Shown piece after piece: positions 18,657 through 27,384 of a stretch of 64,000 nt of DNA. The notes beneath the pieces were generated by a model, which searched no databases, was not told the origin of the DNA, and worked only from the letters and a program-made list of their open reading frames with translations. This DNA is from Aliitabrizicola sp041905595 (GTDB lineage Bacteria > Pseudomonadota > Alphaproteobacteria > Rhodobacterales > Rhodobacteraceae), in assembly GCA_041905595.1 (NCBI GenBank), contig JAYRKT010000004.1:62001-126000 (forward strand), read 5' to 3'. Both the position numbers and the translations under genes were made by a program. The first letter of the stretch is position 1, and each line of letters starts with the position of its first letter.

Positions 18657-19259
18657 TATTGTTGGCCCGTCCAAAGCAGTTGCCCGTGTATCGTCACGCG
18701 TCTGTTGTCTTTCGCGTCCCTCGCCACCCCCAAACACCCTGCTTCGGCCACAGCACCAACCACCGGCAGGAAGCCTGCCGATGCCCAGTCCTTCCGCGAG
18801 AGACACTCCGGACCCAAAGGGAAACCGGAACGCCCGATTGCGCAGCCTCATTCTACTTGGACATGTCAGACGACCGAGCTGGCGATCGAGTCGCCGACGC
18901 AGTCACCCTCTATCGGGCGCAGGCAAAGCCCCACTTTGCCACGCGCTCCAATCGGTTGATCGTAAACGATTTTCCCAAAACCGCTGCGCCGGCAGTGACG
19001 CAGCATGGGTCTTTTACCGTTCACGATCCTCCCATGTCCCCCCAGGACGATGTGAATCGCAAGGTGACGCTAGCAAGCCGCCAGAAGCGACTGCAACCGA
19101 ACTTCTCTGTTGACTCAGGGGGGCGGGGACCGAATCCGGAAAGTGCTGAGGTTGTTATGCAACACTGCCCGGTTTCAGGTCACAGCCGAATGGCGCAACA
19201 AAGAAAAAGGGCGCGCCGGAATGGCACGCCCTTTTGGTATTCAGCGAGGGATCCGCGGA
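18657..19259. other. Intergenic region between rpsT and dnaA
   Basis: This gap of about 600 bases between rpsT and dnaA (both leftward) has no credible gene; open frames here are unlike any family I know. It contains the rpsT terminator (19205-19235) and must carry the dnaA promoter. I looked for a cluster of DnaA boxes (TTATCCACA-like) and an AT-rich unwinding element and found neither, so I do not call an origin. TTTTCCCAAAACC and GTTGACTCAGG are isolated AT-leaning stretches. Confidence 0.5.
19205..19235 (-). terminator. Rho-independent terminator of rpsT
   Basis: On the minus strand the RNA folds as AAAAGGGCGUGCC, loop AUUCC, then GGCGCGCCCUUUU, continuing into UCUUUG. The 13-bp stem has a single G-U pair. 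On the plus strand that pair would be an A-C mismatch, so the hairpin belongs to the minus-strand transcript ending rpsT at 19260. Confidence 0.85.
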
Positions 19260-19535
19260 TCAGGCGGTGGCGGCGCCAAGCGCTTTGACGCGCGAAGAAA
19301 GACGCGACATCTTGCGGGCCAGCGTGTTCTTGTGCACCACACCTTTGGTCACGCCACGGGCCAGCTCGGGCTGGGCCACGCGGAGCGCCTCGGCGGCGGC
19401 GGTCTGGTCACCCGAGGCGATCGCCTCTTCGACCTTGCGCAGGAAGGTGCGGATCCGGGACCGGCGCGACTTGTTCACGGCGTAGCGGGCCTCGCTCTGG
19501 CGGGCGCGCTTCTTGGACTGGGGCGTATTAGCCAT
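19260..19535 (-). CDS. rpsT: 30S ribosomal protein S20
   Basis: This 91-residue basic ribosomal protein binds 16S rRNA in the small subunit. The N-terminus MANTPQSKKRARQSEARYA and the KGVVHKNTLARKMSRL segment are diagnostic. It is monocistronic, with a promoter at 19581-19609 and a clear terminator downstream. Position next to dnaA is common in Alphaproteobacteria. Confidence 0.96.
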   Translation of the reverse strand: MANTPQSKKRARQSEARYAVNKSRRSRIRTFLRKVEEAIASGDQTAAAEALRVAQPELARGVTKGVVHKNTLARKMSRLSSRVKALGAATA

Positions 19536-19580
19536 TCGTTCGACTTCCGGTTCTACGGTATAGGGAATTCTGAAGCCGCG

Positions 19581-19609
19581 TCTTTACGGGTGACTCGGAC
19601 CCAAGTCAA
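19581..19609 (-). promoter_or_regulatory. Likely promoter of rpsT
   Basis: On the minus strand TTGACT (19609-19604) is followed after exactly 17 bases by TAAAGA (19586-19581). The -35 matches at 5 of 6 positions; the -10 is weaker. The start of transcription would be roughly 40 bases before the rpsT ATG. Confidence 0.55.
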
Positions 19610-19635
19610 CCCGCGAAACGCAGGGTTTTCGGGCC

Positions 19636-20412
19636 TTATTCATCGCGAAACTGGGGTTTCCGCTTCTCGACAAAGGCGGCCATCCCTTCCTTCTGGTCCT
19701 TCGTGGCGAACAGCGCGTGGAACATGCGACGTTCGAAGAGCAGCCCCTCGGCAAGGCTGGTTTCCTGCGAGCGATTGACCGCCTCTTTGGCGGCCATCGA
19801 GGCGAGACGTGATTTCGTAGCGATCGCCAAGGCGGCTTTCCGCGCTTCGGCGACAAGTTCTGCGGCCGGGACGACTCGGCTGACAAGCCCCGACCGCTCG
19901 GCCTCGGCCGCATCCATGAAGCGGCCGGTCAGGTGCATGTCCATGCTCTTCGACTTGCCGATCGCCCGGGTCATGCGCTGCGTTCCGCCCATGCCGGCGA
20001 TCACGCCAAGGTTGATCTCGGGCTGTCCGAACTTGGCCGTGTCCGCCGCGATGATGAAGTCGCACAGCATCGCAAGCTCGCAGCCGCCGCCCAGGGCATA
20101 GCCCGCAACAGCAGCGATGATCGGCTTGCGCACGCGTTCGATCGCGCCGACCTCGGGTGCGAACATGTCGTCGAAGAAGGTGTCGACGAAGGTCTTGCCC
20201 GCCATCTCACGGATATCCGCGCCGGCGGCGAAAGCCTTTTCCGATCCTGTCAGGACGATGCAGCGTACCTTTTCGTCGGCATCGGCGGCCGTCAGGGCCG
20301 AGGAAAGCTCGCGCATGAGGGCCGCGTTCAGGGCATTCAGCGCGTCGGGCCTGTTCAGGCGGATCAGGGCAACTCCGTCCTCGACGGTGACGATGATCGT
20401 TTCATAAGCCAT
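19636..20412 (-). CDS. Enoyl-CoA hydratase/crotonase
   Basis: This 258-residue crotonase-fold enzyme probably hydrates short-chain enoyl-CoA in beta-oxidation. The oxyanion-hole segment AFAAGADIREM, the GYALGGGCELAMLCD helix and GQPEINLGVIAGMGGTQ with the second catalytic-region Glu are visible. ATG 20412 is preceded by CCGGAGGACATC and matches the family N-terminus (AYETIIV); the upstream extension is unsupported. Substrate chain length is not determined. Confidence 0.9.
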   Translation of the reverse strand: MAYETIIVTVEDGVALIRLNRPDALNALNAALMRELSSALTAADADEKVRCIVLTGSEKAFAAGADIREMAGKTFVDTFFDDMFAPEVGAIERVRKPIIAAVAGYALGGGCELAMLCDFIIAADTAKFGQPEINLGVIAGMGGTQRMTRAIGKSKSMDMHLTGRFMDAAEAERSGLVSRVVPAAELVAEARKAALAIATKSRLASMAAKEAVNRSQETSLAEGLLFERRMFHALFATKDQKEGMAAFVEKRKPQFRDE

Positions 20413-20470
20413 GATGTCCTCCGGCGCTGAAAATCCGCCCTGTCCTATCAAGGTGGGCCGGGGGATCAAG

Positions 20471-21322
20471 TCACGACTGGCAGCGCGGACAGAAGAATGA
20501 CGAACGACCCGACTGCACGTTGCGTCCCCCTGGCGCGCCCGAGCCGGGTGTGGCGCAGACCTGGCCCTCGCGGTCATAGACGCGGAAGCTGTGCTGGAAA
20601 TAGCCAAGCTCGCCCCCGGCCTGCCGGTAGTCCCGCAGCGAGGAACCGCCCGCCTCGATGGCTTCGGCCAGAACTTCGCGGATCAGCGGCACAAGGCGCG
20701 CAACCTCGTCAGATTGCAGGCTGCTGGCGGATCGTGCCGGGTGCAGGCGGGCGCGATGCAGCACCTCGCAGACATAGATGTTGCCCAGTCCCGCCACGAG
20801 ACGCTGGTCCAGCAACGCCGCCTTGATCGGCGTGTTGCGGCCGTGCAGGCGACCGGCCAGATAGTCCTCTGAAAAGCCGTTTCCGAAGGGTTCAGGCCCC
20901 AGAGAGGCCAGAAGCGGATGCGTCTCGGCCTCTGTCGTGGCCATAAGGTCCATCGCCCCGAAGCGCCTCGCATCGTTGAAGGTGACGCGGGCGCCGTCGT
21001 CCAGGTCGAGCACCACATGGTCATGTTTCTCAGGGGCAGAATGCTCGTGATGAAAGCTGCCGATCATGGCGCCAGAAATCAGCATTCGTCCCGACATGCC
21101 GAGATGCACAAGCAGTGTCTCGCCCGAGGAAAGGTCGGCAAGGATGTATTTGGAGCGTCGGCGCAGTCGGTCGATCCGATTGCCGGTGAGCCGTTCCGCC
21201 ATCTGCGCGGGAAAAGGAAACCGCAGGTCCGGGCGGCGGATGTCGGCCCGGGCGATCCTGTGCCCGGTCATCACCGGCTCCAGTCCGCGCCGGACGGTCT
21301 CGACCTCTGGCAATTCGGGCAT
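20471..21322 (-). CDS. mutM: Formamidopyrimidine-DNA glycosylase with an altered zinc finger
   Basis: This 283-residue bifunctional glycosylase/AP lyase removes oxidised purines such as 8-oxoguanine. The N-terminal PELPEVETVRRGL includes the catalytic Pro and Glu, and a H2TH region follows (LLDQRLVAGLGNIYVCE). The C-terminal zinc finger has Cys256, Cys278 and Cys281, but the second ligand position, 17 residues before Cys278, is Ser261 (codon TCG) instead of Cys. ATG 21322 fits the mature N-terminus; the longer frame is unsupported. It is divergent from ubiE. Confidence 0.93.
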   Translation of the reverse strand: MPELPEVETVRRGLEPVMTGHRIARADIRRPDLRFPFPAQMAERLTGNRIDRLRRRSKYILADLSSGETLLVHLGMSGRMLISGAMIGSFHHEHSAPEKHDHVVLDLDDGARVTFNDARRFGAMDLMATTEAETHPLLASLGPEPFGNGFSEDYLAGRLHGRNTPIKAALLDQRLVAGLGNIYVCEVLHRARLHPARSASSLQSDEVARLVPLIREVLAEAIEAGGSSLRDYRQAGGELGYFQHSFRVYDREGQVCATPGSGAPGGRNVQSGRSSFFCPRCQS

Positions 21323-21501
21323 TGCCCAAGACCTCCCCTGACGCGGTCCAGACTGCATCCGAATCCGCCCGCTGTTCGCAGCCCTGAACTTGGCAATCCC
21401 GCGGGCGCGGAACAAGAGACCGCGCTGCGGCAGATTGAGGATTTGTCCTTCCCGCCGCGAGGCAGTATCCCATGGCCCAAGCATTCCGGGGCAAAGCGCA
21501 G

Positions 21502-22251
21502 ATGAGCGACCAGACCAAGACCACCCATTTCGGCTTTCAGACGGTGGCCGAAGGCGAAAAGGCCGGAATGGTGCACGGCGTCTTCACCCGAGTGGCATCC
21601 CGCTACGACGTGATGAACGACGTCATGTCGGTCGGCATCCACCGCCTGTGGAAGGATGCTATGATGGACTGGCTGGCGCCGCGCCCCGGGCAGCACCTGC
21701 TCGACGTGGCGGGGGGAACCGGCGATGTCGCCTTCCGCTTTCTGAAGCGTGCCCCGGGGGCGACCGCAACAGTGCTCGACATGACCGAGTCGATGCTGGT
21801 CGAGGGGCGCAAGCGCGCCGAGGCCGAGGATATGGCCGACCGGCTTGACTGGATCGTCGGCGATGCGATGGCCTTGCCCTTCGCCGACCGGACCTTCGAC
21901 GTTTATACGATCAGCTTCGGCATCCGGAACGTGACCCGCATTCCGGACGCATTGAAGGAAGCCTACCGTGTGCTCAAGCCCGGCGGCCGTCTCATGGTGC
22001 TGGAGTTCAGCCAGATTCCGAATGACGGGTTGCAGTGGCTTTACGACCGCTACTCTTTCAACGTCATCCCTGTGATGGGCCAGATCATCGCCAATGACCG
22101 CGACAGCTATCAGTATCTGGTCGAGTCGATCCGCAAGTTCCCCGATCAGGAAACCTTCGCCGCCATGATCCGCGAGGCAGGCTTTTCTCAGGTGAAGTAC
22201 CGGAACCTTTCGCTGGGAATCGCTGCGCTTCATTCCGGCTGGAAGATCTAG
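21502..22251 (+). CDS. ubiE: Ubiquinone/menaquinone biosynthesis C-methyltransferase
   Basis: This 249-residue SAM-dependent methyltransferase carries out the C-methylation in ubiquinone synthesis. Motif I is LLDVAGGTGDVA, and YDVMNDVMSVGIHRLWKD and RDSYQYLVESIRKFPDQE are UbiE signatures. ATG 21502 (SDQTKTTHFGFQ) matches the family; an in-frame ATG at 21472 preceded by GAGG is also possible. It is followed immediately by ubiB. Confidence 0.94.
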   Translation: MSDQTKTTHFGFQTVAEGEKAGMVHGVFTRVASRYDVMNDVMSVGIHRLWKDAMMDWLAPRPGQHLLDVAGGTGDVAFRFLKRAPGATATVLDMTESMLVEGRKRAEAEDMADRLDWIVGDAMALPFADRTFDVYTISFGIRNVTRIPDALKEAYRVLKPGGRLMVLEFSQIPNDGLQWLYDRYSFNVIPVMGQIIANDRDSYQYLVESIRKFPDQETFAAMIREAGFSQVKYRNLSLGIAALHSGWKI

Positions 22252-23781
22252 GTGCGCGGCCCTCACAACATCTGGCGGCTGGTCCGCACCGGCGCGACGC
22301 TGGAACGCACCGGCGCAATGGGCGTGGTGCTCGAGGCGATGAACGCCCCGCCCCGGCTGCGGTTCGTTGCCTGGGCGCTCGGCTGGCCGTTCAAATGGCT
22401 TGGGCTCAAAGGCAATCCCGAGTTGCCACCCGCCACGCGCGCCCTGACGGCGTTGGGTCCTGCCTACATCAAGTTCGGGCAGATCCTGTCGACGCGTCCC
22501 GACATTGTCGGCGACGAGTTGGCCGAGCAGCTGAAGTATCTACAGGACAAGCTTCCACCTTTTTCGACCGATATCGCCAAGCAGATGATCGAGGCAGAGC
22601 TTGGCATACCGGTAGATCAGGTATTCTCGGAATTCTCCGAGCCGGTCGCGGCCGCTTCCATCGCCCAGGTCCATCGTGCGCGGCGGAGTGACAACGGCGA
22701 AGAAGTTGCGGTCAAAGTCCTGCGCCCGCATATCGAGCGCGCTTTCCGGACCGATATCGACGCCTTCTATCTGGCCGCGCGCATGATTGAGATGCTGTCG
22801 CCTGCTTCTCGCCGCCTGCGCCCGATGGACGTCATCGCGCATTTCGAAGGTGTCGTCATGGGCGAGCTGGACCTGCGCCTGGAAAGCGCCGCGGCGTCCG
22901 AGTTTGCGGCGAATACCGAAATGGACGAAGGATTCCAGGTGCCGAAGCCGGTCTGGAACCTGTCCGGTCGCACTGTGATGACGATCGGCTGGGCCGAAGG
23001 CATCGCCCTGTCAGACAATGCCGCAATCGACGCAGCGGGGCACGACCGGGCGCGTCTGGCGACCAGGGTCCTGCAGCTCTTCCTCAGCCATGCCCTGCGC
23101 GATGGCTATTTCCATGCCGACATGCATCAGGGCAACCTGAAGGTCGCCGCGAATGGCGACATCATCGCCTATGACTTCGGCATCATGGGCCGGATCGACG
23201 AATATACCCGGCGCGTCTATGCCGAAATCCTATATGGCTTCATCCGTCGCGATTATCGTCGCGTGGCCGAGGTGCATTTCGAGGCGGGTTATGTTCCCGC
23301 CAACCGCGACATCGACGAATTTGCCCGCGCCCTGCGCGCGGTGGGCGAACCGATCTTCGGCATGGAGGCGAACCGCATCTCGATGGCGCGTCTGCTGGCC
23401 TACCTGTTCGAAGTGACCGAGCGCTTCGGAATGGAAACGCGCACCGAACTGATCCTGCTGCAGCGGACCATGGTCGTGGTCGAGGGCGTCGCCCGTAGCC
23501 TCGACGCGCATATCAACATCTGGCAGGTCGCCCGACCGATCGTCGAAGGCTATATCCGCAGCAACATTGGGCCCCGTGCGCTGGCACGCGACCTGGCCAA
23601 GACAGCCCGGGTTCTGGGACGGTTTGGCCCGAGACTGCCGAACGTGGTCGAGGGGATACTGATCCGGCAGGCGGAACGTCCTGCGCCAGTGGTGGCACCG
23701 AAGCGGACGCATCCGGTCATCTGGATGGTGGCCGGCGGAGCATTGACCGGGCTTGGAATGCTGCTGCACTCGCTGCTCTAG
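22252..23781 (+). CDS. ubiB: Ubiquinone biosynthesis protein UbiB (atypical kinase/ATPase)
   Basis: This 509-residue member of the UbiB/ABC1/COQ8 family supports ubiquinone synthesis at the membrane. It has the KxGQ motif (IKFGQILSTRPD), the invariant Lys in VAVKVLRP, HADMHQGNL with the catalytic-loop residues and AYDFGIMG with the metal-binding Asp. Two hydrophobic segments lie at the C-terminus. The start is GTG 22252, directly after the ubiE TAG, so translation is coupled. Its last 4 bases overlap the convergent phosphotransferase gene. Confidence 0.94.
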   Translation: MRGPHNIWRLVRTGATLERTGAMGVVLEAMNAPPRLRFVAWALGWPFKWLGLKGNPELPPATRALTALGPAYIKFGQILSTRPDIVGDELAEQLKYLQDKLPPFSTDIAKQMIEAELGIPVDQVFSEFSEPVAAASIAQVHRARRSDNGEEVAVKVLRPHIERAFRTDIDAFYLAARMIEMLSPASRRLRPMDVIAHFEGVVMGELDLRLESAAASEFAANTEMDEGFQVPKPVWNLSGRTVMTIGWAEGIALSDNAAIDAAGHDRARLATRVLQLFLSHALRDGYFHADMHQGNLKVAANGDIIAYDFGIMGRIDEYTRRVYAEILYGFIRRDYRRVAEVHFEAGYVPANRDIDEFARALRAVGEPIFGMEANRISMARLLAYLFEVTERFGMETRTELILLQRTMVVVEGVARSLDAHINIWQVARPIVEGYIRSNIGPRALARDLAKTARVLGRFGPRLPNVVEGILIRQAERPAPVVAPKRTHPVIWMVAGGALTGLGMLLHSLL

Positions 23782-24593
23782 GCCGACATTTCCAGTCTGA
23801 GAGCCGTTTCGTAGTCGGAAGCCCCGCGTTCGGCGCGCCACAGGCAATGCGCAGCCATGCGAAGACGATAGGCCGGAAGAAGTGACTCGAGGCGATCGAC
23901 CACCGCCTGATCGGGGTAGGCATGCAGGAATGCCGCACGTTCATCGGCGGCCAAGACGCTCCCGCGATACAGCCATTGCATGGCAGGGGACAGGAATGTC
24001 GCGAGGTCTTCTGTCGGATCGCCAAGAGCCGGGCATTGCCAGTCGATGGCGGTGACCGAGCCGGAGCCGACGATCAGATTTCCCGGAACGATGTCGGCAT
24101 GAATCGGAACGGTCGTCTGACATGGTTCGACTTGGACATGGCTGTTCTCTGTTCTTGGCAGGTTGCCCCGGCATTCCGCAAGAATAGCCTCCGCCTGACC
24201 GATCAGGGCCGCGCTGCCAGACGCTAGCCTGCGGAAAGCCGGAAGGGGGGAGGGCCGACAGGCATGCAGACGGTGCAGCATCCCGGCAACCGGGCGCGGG
24301 TCTGAACGCCAGGTCGACCCGTTCAGGAAGCCATACACGATCCACCCCGGCCCGGAGCCGGTCAGCCGGGGCGCCAGGCCAAGCGGCCCGAAGCAGCGCA
24401 ACGCCTCGATCTCGGCCGCGTCATCATTCGGAAACAGCGGGCTTGCCTGCGAGCCATCGAAGACCTTGACCACCTGATCGCCAACCCGCCACAGGTGGTT
24501 GGTGCGGCCGCCCGTCAGTGGCAGCCAGTCAATCCCGACCAGGCCGGGCAGGGCAGTTTCGATGGTTCGGCGTAGCGTGGGCGAGAGTTTCAT
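23778..24593 (-). CDS. Phosphotransferase (choline/thiamine kinase-like, APH fold)
   Basis: This 271-residue protein has the aminoglycoside phosphotransferase/choline kinase fold: GGRTNHLWRV near residue 28, VVKVF with the ATP-binding Lys, the catalytic-loop HADIVPGNLI and the metal-binding IDWQCPALGDPTEDLA. It probably phosphorylates a small alcohol such as thiamine or choline. No neighbouring gene points to the substrate. It converges on ubiB with a 4-base overlap. Confidence 0.8.
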   Translation of the reverse strand: MKLSPTLRRTIETALPGLVGIDWLPLTGGRTNHLWRVGDQVVKVFDGSQASPLFPNDDAAEIEALRCFGPLGLAPRLTGSGPGWIVYGFLNGSTWRSDPRPVAGMLHRLHACRPSPLPAFRRLASGSAALIGQAEAILAECRGNLPRTENSHVQVEPCQTTVPIHADIVPGNLIVGSGSVTAIDWQCPALGDPTEDLATFLSPAMQWLYRGSVLAADERAAFLHAYPDQAVVDRLESLLPAYRLRMAAHCLWRAERGASDYETALRLEMSA

Positions 24594-24638
24594 GCGGCCG
24601 GGAAGCTAGTCTGACCGCTTCCGCGCCGCAAGCGCCGC

Positions 24639-25310
24639 TCAGCCGTTGCGCAGCGCGGTGATCTTGCTGGCCGGGACCTCTATCCCCCCCTTGAACACAA
24701 GGATCGTGTCGCCGCCTCCGCCGCGCGCTTCCTGAATCTCACCATAACTTTCGACCGGCGTCGTCGAAACGACGGTTCCGTCCGTCAGGTTCTGCACCTC
24801 GAAACTGTAGGTTCCGGCCGCAAGCGGCGATCCGTCCGATGCGGTTCCTTTCCAGTCGAAGGACGTCGCACCGTCGGGAATGGCCTCGCTGGCGACGATG
24901 GTTCCGCTCTGGTCGCGGACGACCAGCCGGGCGCTGTCGCTAGCGGAATCGAAGGTCGGGAAAAGGGTCACCGGAGTTCCGTCATAGGCGATATCCATAT
25001 CTGCCCGCGCCTTTTGTCCAACCCAGCCGGCCAGCTGCGACATGTTCGACAGGTTAAGCTTGGCCGCCATCCCGTCCAGAAGTTCGTTGGTCTTGGTCTG
25101 CTGCTCGACCGACGAGAAAGTGGCCAGCTGCGCGGCGAACTGGGTCGAATCCATCGGATCGAGCGGATCCTGATTCTTCAATTGTGTGGTCAGGAGATTG
25201 AGGAACGTGTCGAAATCCCCGCCGGTGGAGCTCTTTGGCGTGCTCGTGCTGCTGCTTCCTGACGATGAAGAGGTTGCAACTGCGCCTGTCGTGACATTGG
25301 TAATGGTCAT
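24639..25310 (-). CDS. flgD: Flagellar hook capping protein FlgD
   Basis: This 223-residue protein caps the growing hook during assembly. The N-terminal export and capping region contains DFDTFLNLLTTQLKNQDPL and TQFAAQLATFSSVEQ, followed by a beta-rich tudor/Fn3-like part (GTYSFEVQNLTDG). ATG 25310 is chosen because the frame upstream overlaps the preceding fliK gene. It is the second gene of a fliK-flgD unit. The hook protein gene flgE, usually next to flgD, is absent. Confidence 0.92.
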   Translation of the reverse strand: MTITNVTTGAVATSSSSGSSSTSTPKSSTGGDFDTFLNLLTTQLKNQDPLDPMDSTQFAAQLATFSSVEQQTKTNELLDGMAAKLNLSNMSQLAGWVGQKARADMDIAYDGTPVTLFPTFDSASDSARLVVRDQSGTIVASEAIPDGATSFDWKGTASDGSPLAAGTYSFEVQNLTDGTVVSTTPVESYGEIQEARGGGGDTILVFKGGIEVPASKITALRNG

Positions 25311-25320
25311 TGCGATTTCC

Positions 25321-26592
25321 TCAGAGGCGGAGATTGAGCCCGGTGTCTGTCCGGACCGCGGGTCCCGGCGAAAAGACCCGGACCTCGGTGAAGCTGACAT
25401 CCTCGCCGGCCGGCAACTGACCCGGGGCGGCGAAACTGGGCGAACGGTGGCTTCCCCCCGACCACCCAGCAAAATCGAGCGTGCCGCCCGAAAAGCCTGC
25501 AGCCCGCAGTTCCTTCATCAGGACTTCGCCGTTGCGGCGCATCAGATCCAGTGTGTCGGGCCGCTCTGCCTGGACGGTGACGTGCGTCGCGCCGCTTTCT
25601 ACCGCGACACGGATCCGGAGCCGGCCGAGTTCCTGCGGAGCAAGCTGGATCTCAACCTCGTCACCTGCCTTCGACTGGATGATCCGCGCAATTTCAGGTC
25701 CCAGGGCTGCGGGCGTGGCGGAGATGACGGGTGTTGCGACTGTCATGAAGGGTCGGTTGGTCGTCGCGCCATCCGCGCCGACAGGGAAACTCTCTTCAGA
25801 CGGGTTTGCGACCAGCGCACCAAAGGCAATGCCGACGGCATCGCCGGTTTCGAGAGCAGCGTCTGAAATGCCCCGGGCGTCGACATCGCCATTCTGGCCG
25901 CCATCCTGTCTGGCGGGATGCTTCGCCGCAGAAGTCGATCCAGCGACGGTCTGTTCGACCCACTTTGGCGACGCCTCGGAGTGTGTCCATTGCATCCGAT
26001 CCATGGGCGCGGCTGCGTCCATCTGGGCGATACTGCCATCAATCCATTCGGTTTTCACAGGCGACGCTCCGGTCAATTGACGTGTGTCAGAACCAGAGCG
26101 GTTTTCGGGGGCATGCTGCGCTTCCTCGGCTCGAGTCTGGATGCCGGGCTGTCCAACGGCCAGCGGGCAGAAACCACTTGTCGGCAGCTGCATGGCAGAA
26201 GCCAGCGCAGGACTTGGTGCCGGACTGTCGTCGTCCTTGCCGTCATCCCGATCGTCCAGCCGGGGCATATCTGCCGCGTCGGCAGCAGAAAGCGCCGGAG
26301 CGCGAACATCGGTGGCGTCAGGAACGATGCCCGAAACTGCCACCTCCGCCCCCCCTGTCGCAAGGTCAATGGATGGTGGAGTGCATTCCTCCGATTGCAA
26401 CGAATGGGCTGGAGCGCCGGACGGAACAGGCAGGGCAGGCTGCGCATCCTGCGGTGACGTGTTGTCGGCGGGCACTTCGGCAAGAACCGCGTCGAATTCG
26501 CCTGCATCGACACCATTAGGCGCAGGATCGTTCTGCGGCGCAGTCCGTGTGGATGCGGTGGCAGGCAAAGACAGGGCGGCTACAGGCAGCAT
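25321..26592 (-). CDS. fliK: Flagellar hook-length control protein FliK
   Basis: This 423-residue protein has a long Ala/Pro/Asp-rich low-complexity N-terminal part and the conserved C-terminal Flg_hook domain (about residues 300-375: VEIQLAPQELGRLRIRVAV, LMRRNGEVLMKELRAAGF). FliK measures hook length and switches export specificity through FlhB. The poor conservation of the first 290 residues is normal for the family. It starts opposite flgJ and is followed by flgD after 10 bases. Confidence 0.88.
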   Translation of the reverse strand: MLPVAALSLPATASTRTAPQNDPAPNGVDAGEFDAVLAEVPADNTSPQDAQPALPVPSGAPAHSLQSEECTPPSIDLATGGAEVAVSGIVPDATDVRAPALSAADAADMPRLDDRDDGKDDDSPAPSPALASAMQLPTSGFCPLAVGQPGIQTRAEEAQHAPENRSGSDTRQLTGASPVKTEWIDGSIAQMDAAAPMDRMQWTHSEASPKWVEQTVAGSTSAAKHPARQDGGQNGDVDARGISDAALETGDAVGIAFGALVANPSEESFPVGADGATTNRPFMTVATPVISATPAALGPEIARIIQSKAGDEVEIQLAPQELGRLRIRVAVESGATHVTVQAERPDTLDLMRRNGEVLMKELRAAGFSGGTLDFAGWSGGSHRSPSFAAPGQLPAGEDVSFTEVRVFSPGPAVRTDTGLNLRL

Positions 26593-26639
26593 GGAACCTT
26601 CGACTTCTGTCGGGACATGCCACTGTGGCCGAGCAAGGC

Positions 26640-26655
26640 TTACCGATCATTTACC
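26640..26655 (+). promoter_or_regulatory. CtrA-like direct repeat between fliK and flgJ
   Basis: TTACC (26640-26644), six bases, TTACC (26651-26655) is an exact direct repeat with an 11-base period, the geometry of CtrA sites (TTAA-N7-TTAA). It matches 8 of 10 positions of TTAAC-N6-TTAAC. It lies in the only gap between divergent fliK and flgJ, about 45 bases before flgJ. Confidence 0.5.
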
Positions 26656-26699
26656 GCGCCTCCTGATGATGCGGAAAACTTGCAACAGAAAGGTTGACC

Positions 26700-26999
26700 A
26701 TGAACTTCACGATTGCCGGGGTCGTCGGCCGGCCAGACCAACCCGCCACTTCACGCGCCAACTCTGCTGAACGCGATTCTCGCAAATGGCAGGCAGCGCA
26801 GGAGCTAGAGGCGAACTTTCTCGCCGAGATGCTCGATGCCGCCGGCCTGGATGACGAAAGCACATCGCTCGGGGGCGGCATCGGAGCTGAACAGTTCGGA
26901 TCTTTCCTGCGTCAAGGTCAGGCCGAAGCGATGGTCAGAGCGGGCGGAATCGGCCTGGCTGAACAGTTCTATAACTCGCTGGAGAAACGCGATGACTGA
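26700..26999 (+). CDS. flgJ: Rod-binding protein FlgJ (no muramidase domain)
   Basis: This 99-residue protein contains only the rod-binding domain (ELEANFLAEMLDAAGL, FLRQGQAEAMVRAGGIGLAEQFY); the peptidoglycan hydrolase domain present in enterobacterial FlgJ is missing. A separate lytic transglycosylase at 40711-41397 may supply that activity, as SltF does in Rhodobacter sphaeroides. ATG 26700 has an AAAGG upstream. Its end overlaps the next gene by 8 bases. Confidence 0.82.
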   Translation: MNFTIAGVVGRPDQPATSRANSAERDSRKWQAAQELEANFLAEMLDAAGLDDESTSLGGGIGAEQFGSFLRQGQAEAMVRAGGIGLAEQFYNSLEKRDD

Positions 27000-27318
27000 G
27001 ATTGTCGAGCTGCAGCGACTGCTCGCCGATCTGCGCGCCGATCTTCGGCGCGGTCGATACGCGCGCCTGCCCGAGGTGCTGCCGGTTCTCGAAGCACGAT
27101 TGGCAGAGTTGCTGCCTGGGGATGCCGAGAGGATCGAATCACTGAAGGCCGAGGCGCATCGAACGTCTCGCGCGGCAAGGGCCGCGCTTCAAGGCATACG
27201 GGCCGGTCAACGCCGTGTCGCCGAACTCATGCGGATCGAAGCGGGGTTTCTGTCATATGATGCAGGGGGCACGGCCGAGACGGCGCCGCAGCCCCATACG
27301 CTGAGCCGGCAGTTTTGA
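26992..27318 (+). CDS. Small helical flagellar protein, candidate FlgN-type chaperone
   Basis: This 108-residue, Leu/Arg/Ala-rich protein is predicted by eye to be almost entirely helical with heptad-like spacing (LQRLLADLRADLRRG, LEARLAELLPG, IESLKAEAHRTSRAARAAL). It starts at ATG 26992 within the end of flgJ and precedes flagellin. Size, helical content and position suggest a FlgN-like export chaperone for hook-associated proteins, but no diagnostic motif is visible, so this is an inference. Confidence 0.55.
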   Translation: MTEIVELQRLLADLRADLRRGRYARLPEVLPVLEARLAELLPGDAERIESLKAEAHRTSRAARAALQGIRAGQRRVAELMRIEAGFLSYDAGGTAETAPQPHTLSRQF

Positions 27319-27368
27319 CCGCCATGTGGCAGTTTCGCTTCAAATCCTATGCATTGGGGGCTTGCGGC

Positions 27369-27384
27369 TTAGGACGCTGTTAGG
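27369..27384 (+). promoter_or_regulatory. Period-11 direct repeat upstream of flagellin
   Basis: TTAGG (27369-27373), six bases, TTAGG (27380-27384) is an exact direct repeat with the same 11-base period as the other flagellar repeats here. It matches TTAAC-N6-TTAAC at only 6 of 10 positions, so the CtrA assignment is weak on its own. It lies in the 213-base flagellin leader region (27319-27531), which has no gene. Confidence 0.35.

Noticed and set aside
18641..19288. Plus-strand frame of 215 codons in the dnaA-rpsT gap
   Set aside because: It spans the rpsT terminator and has no domain signature or ribosome binding site.
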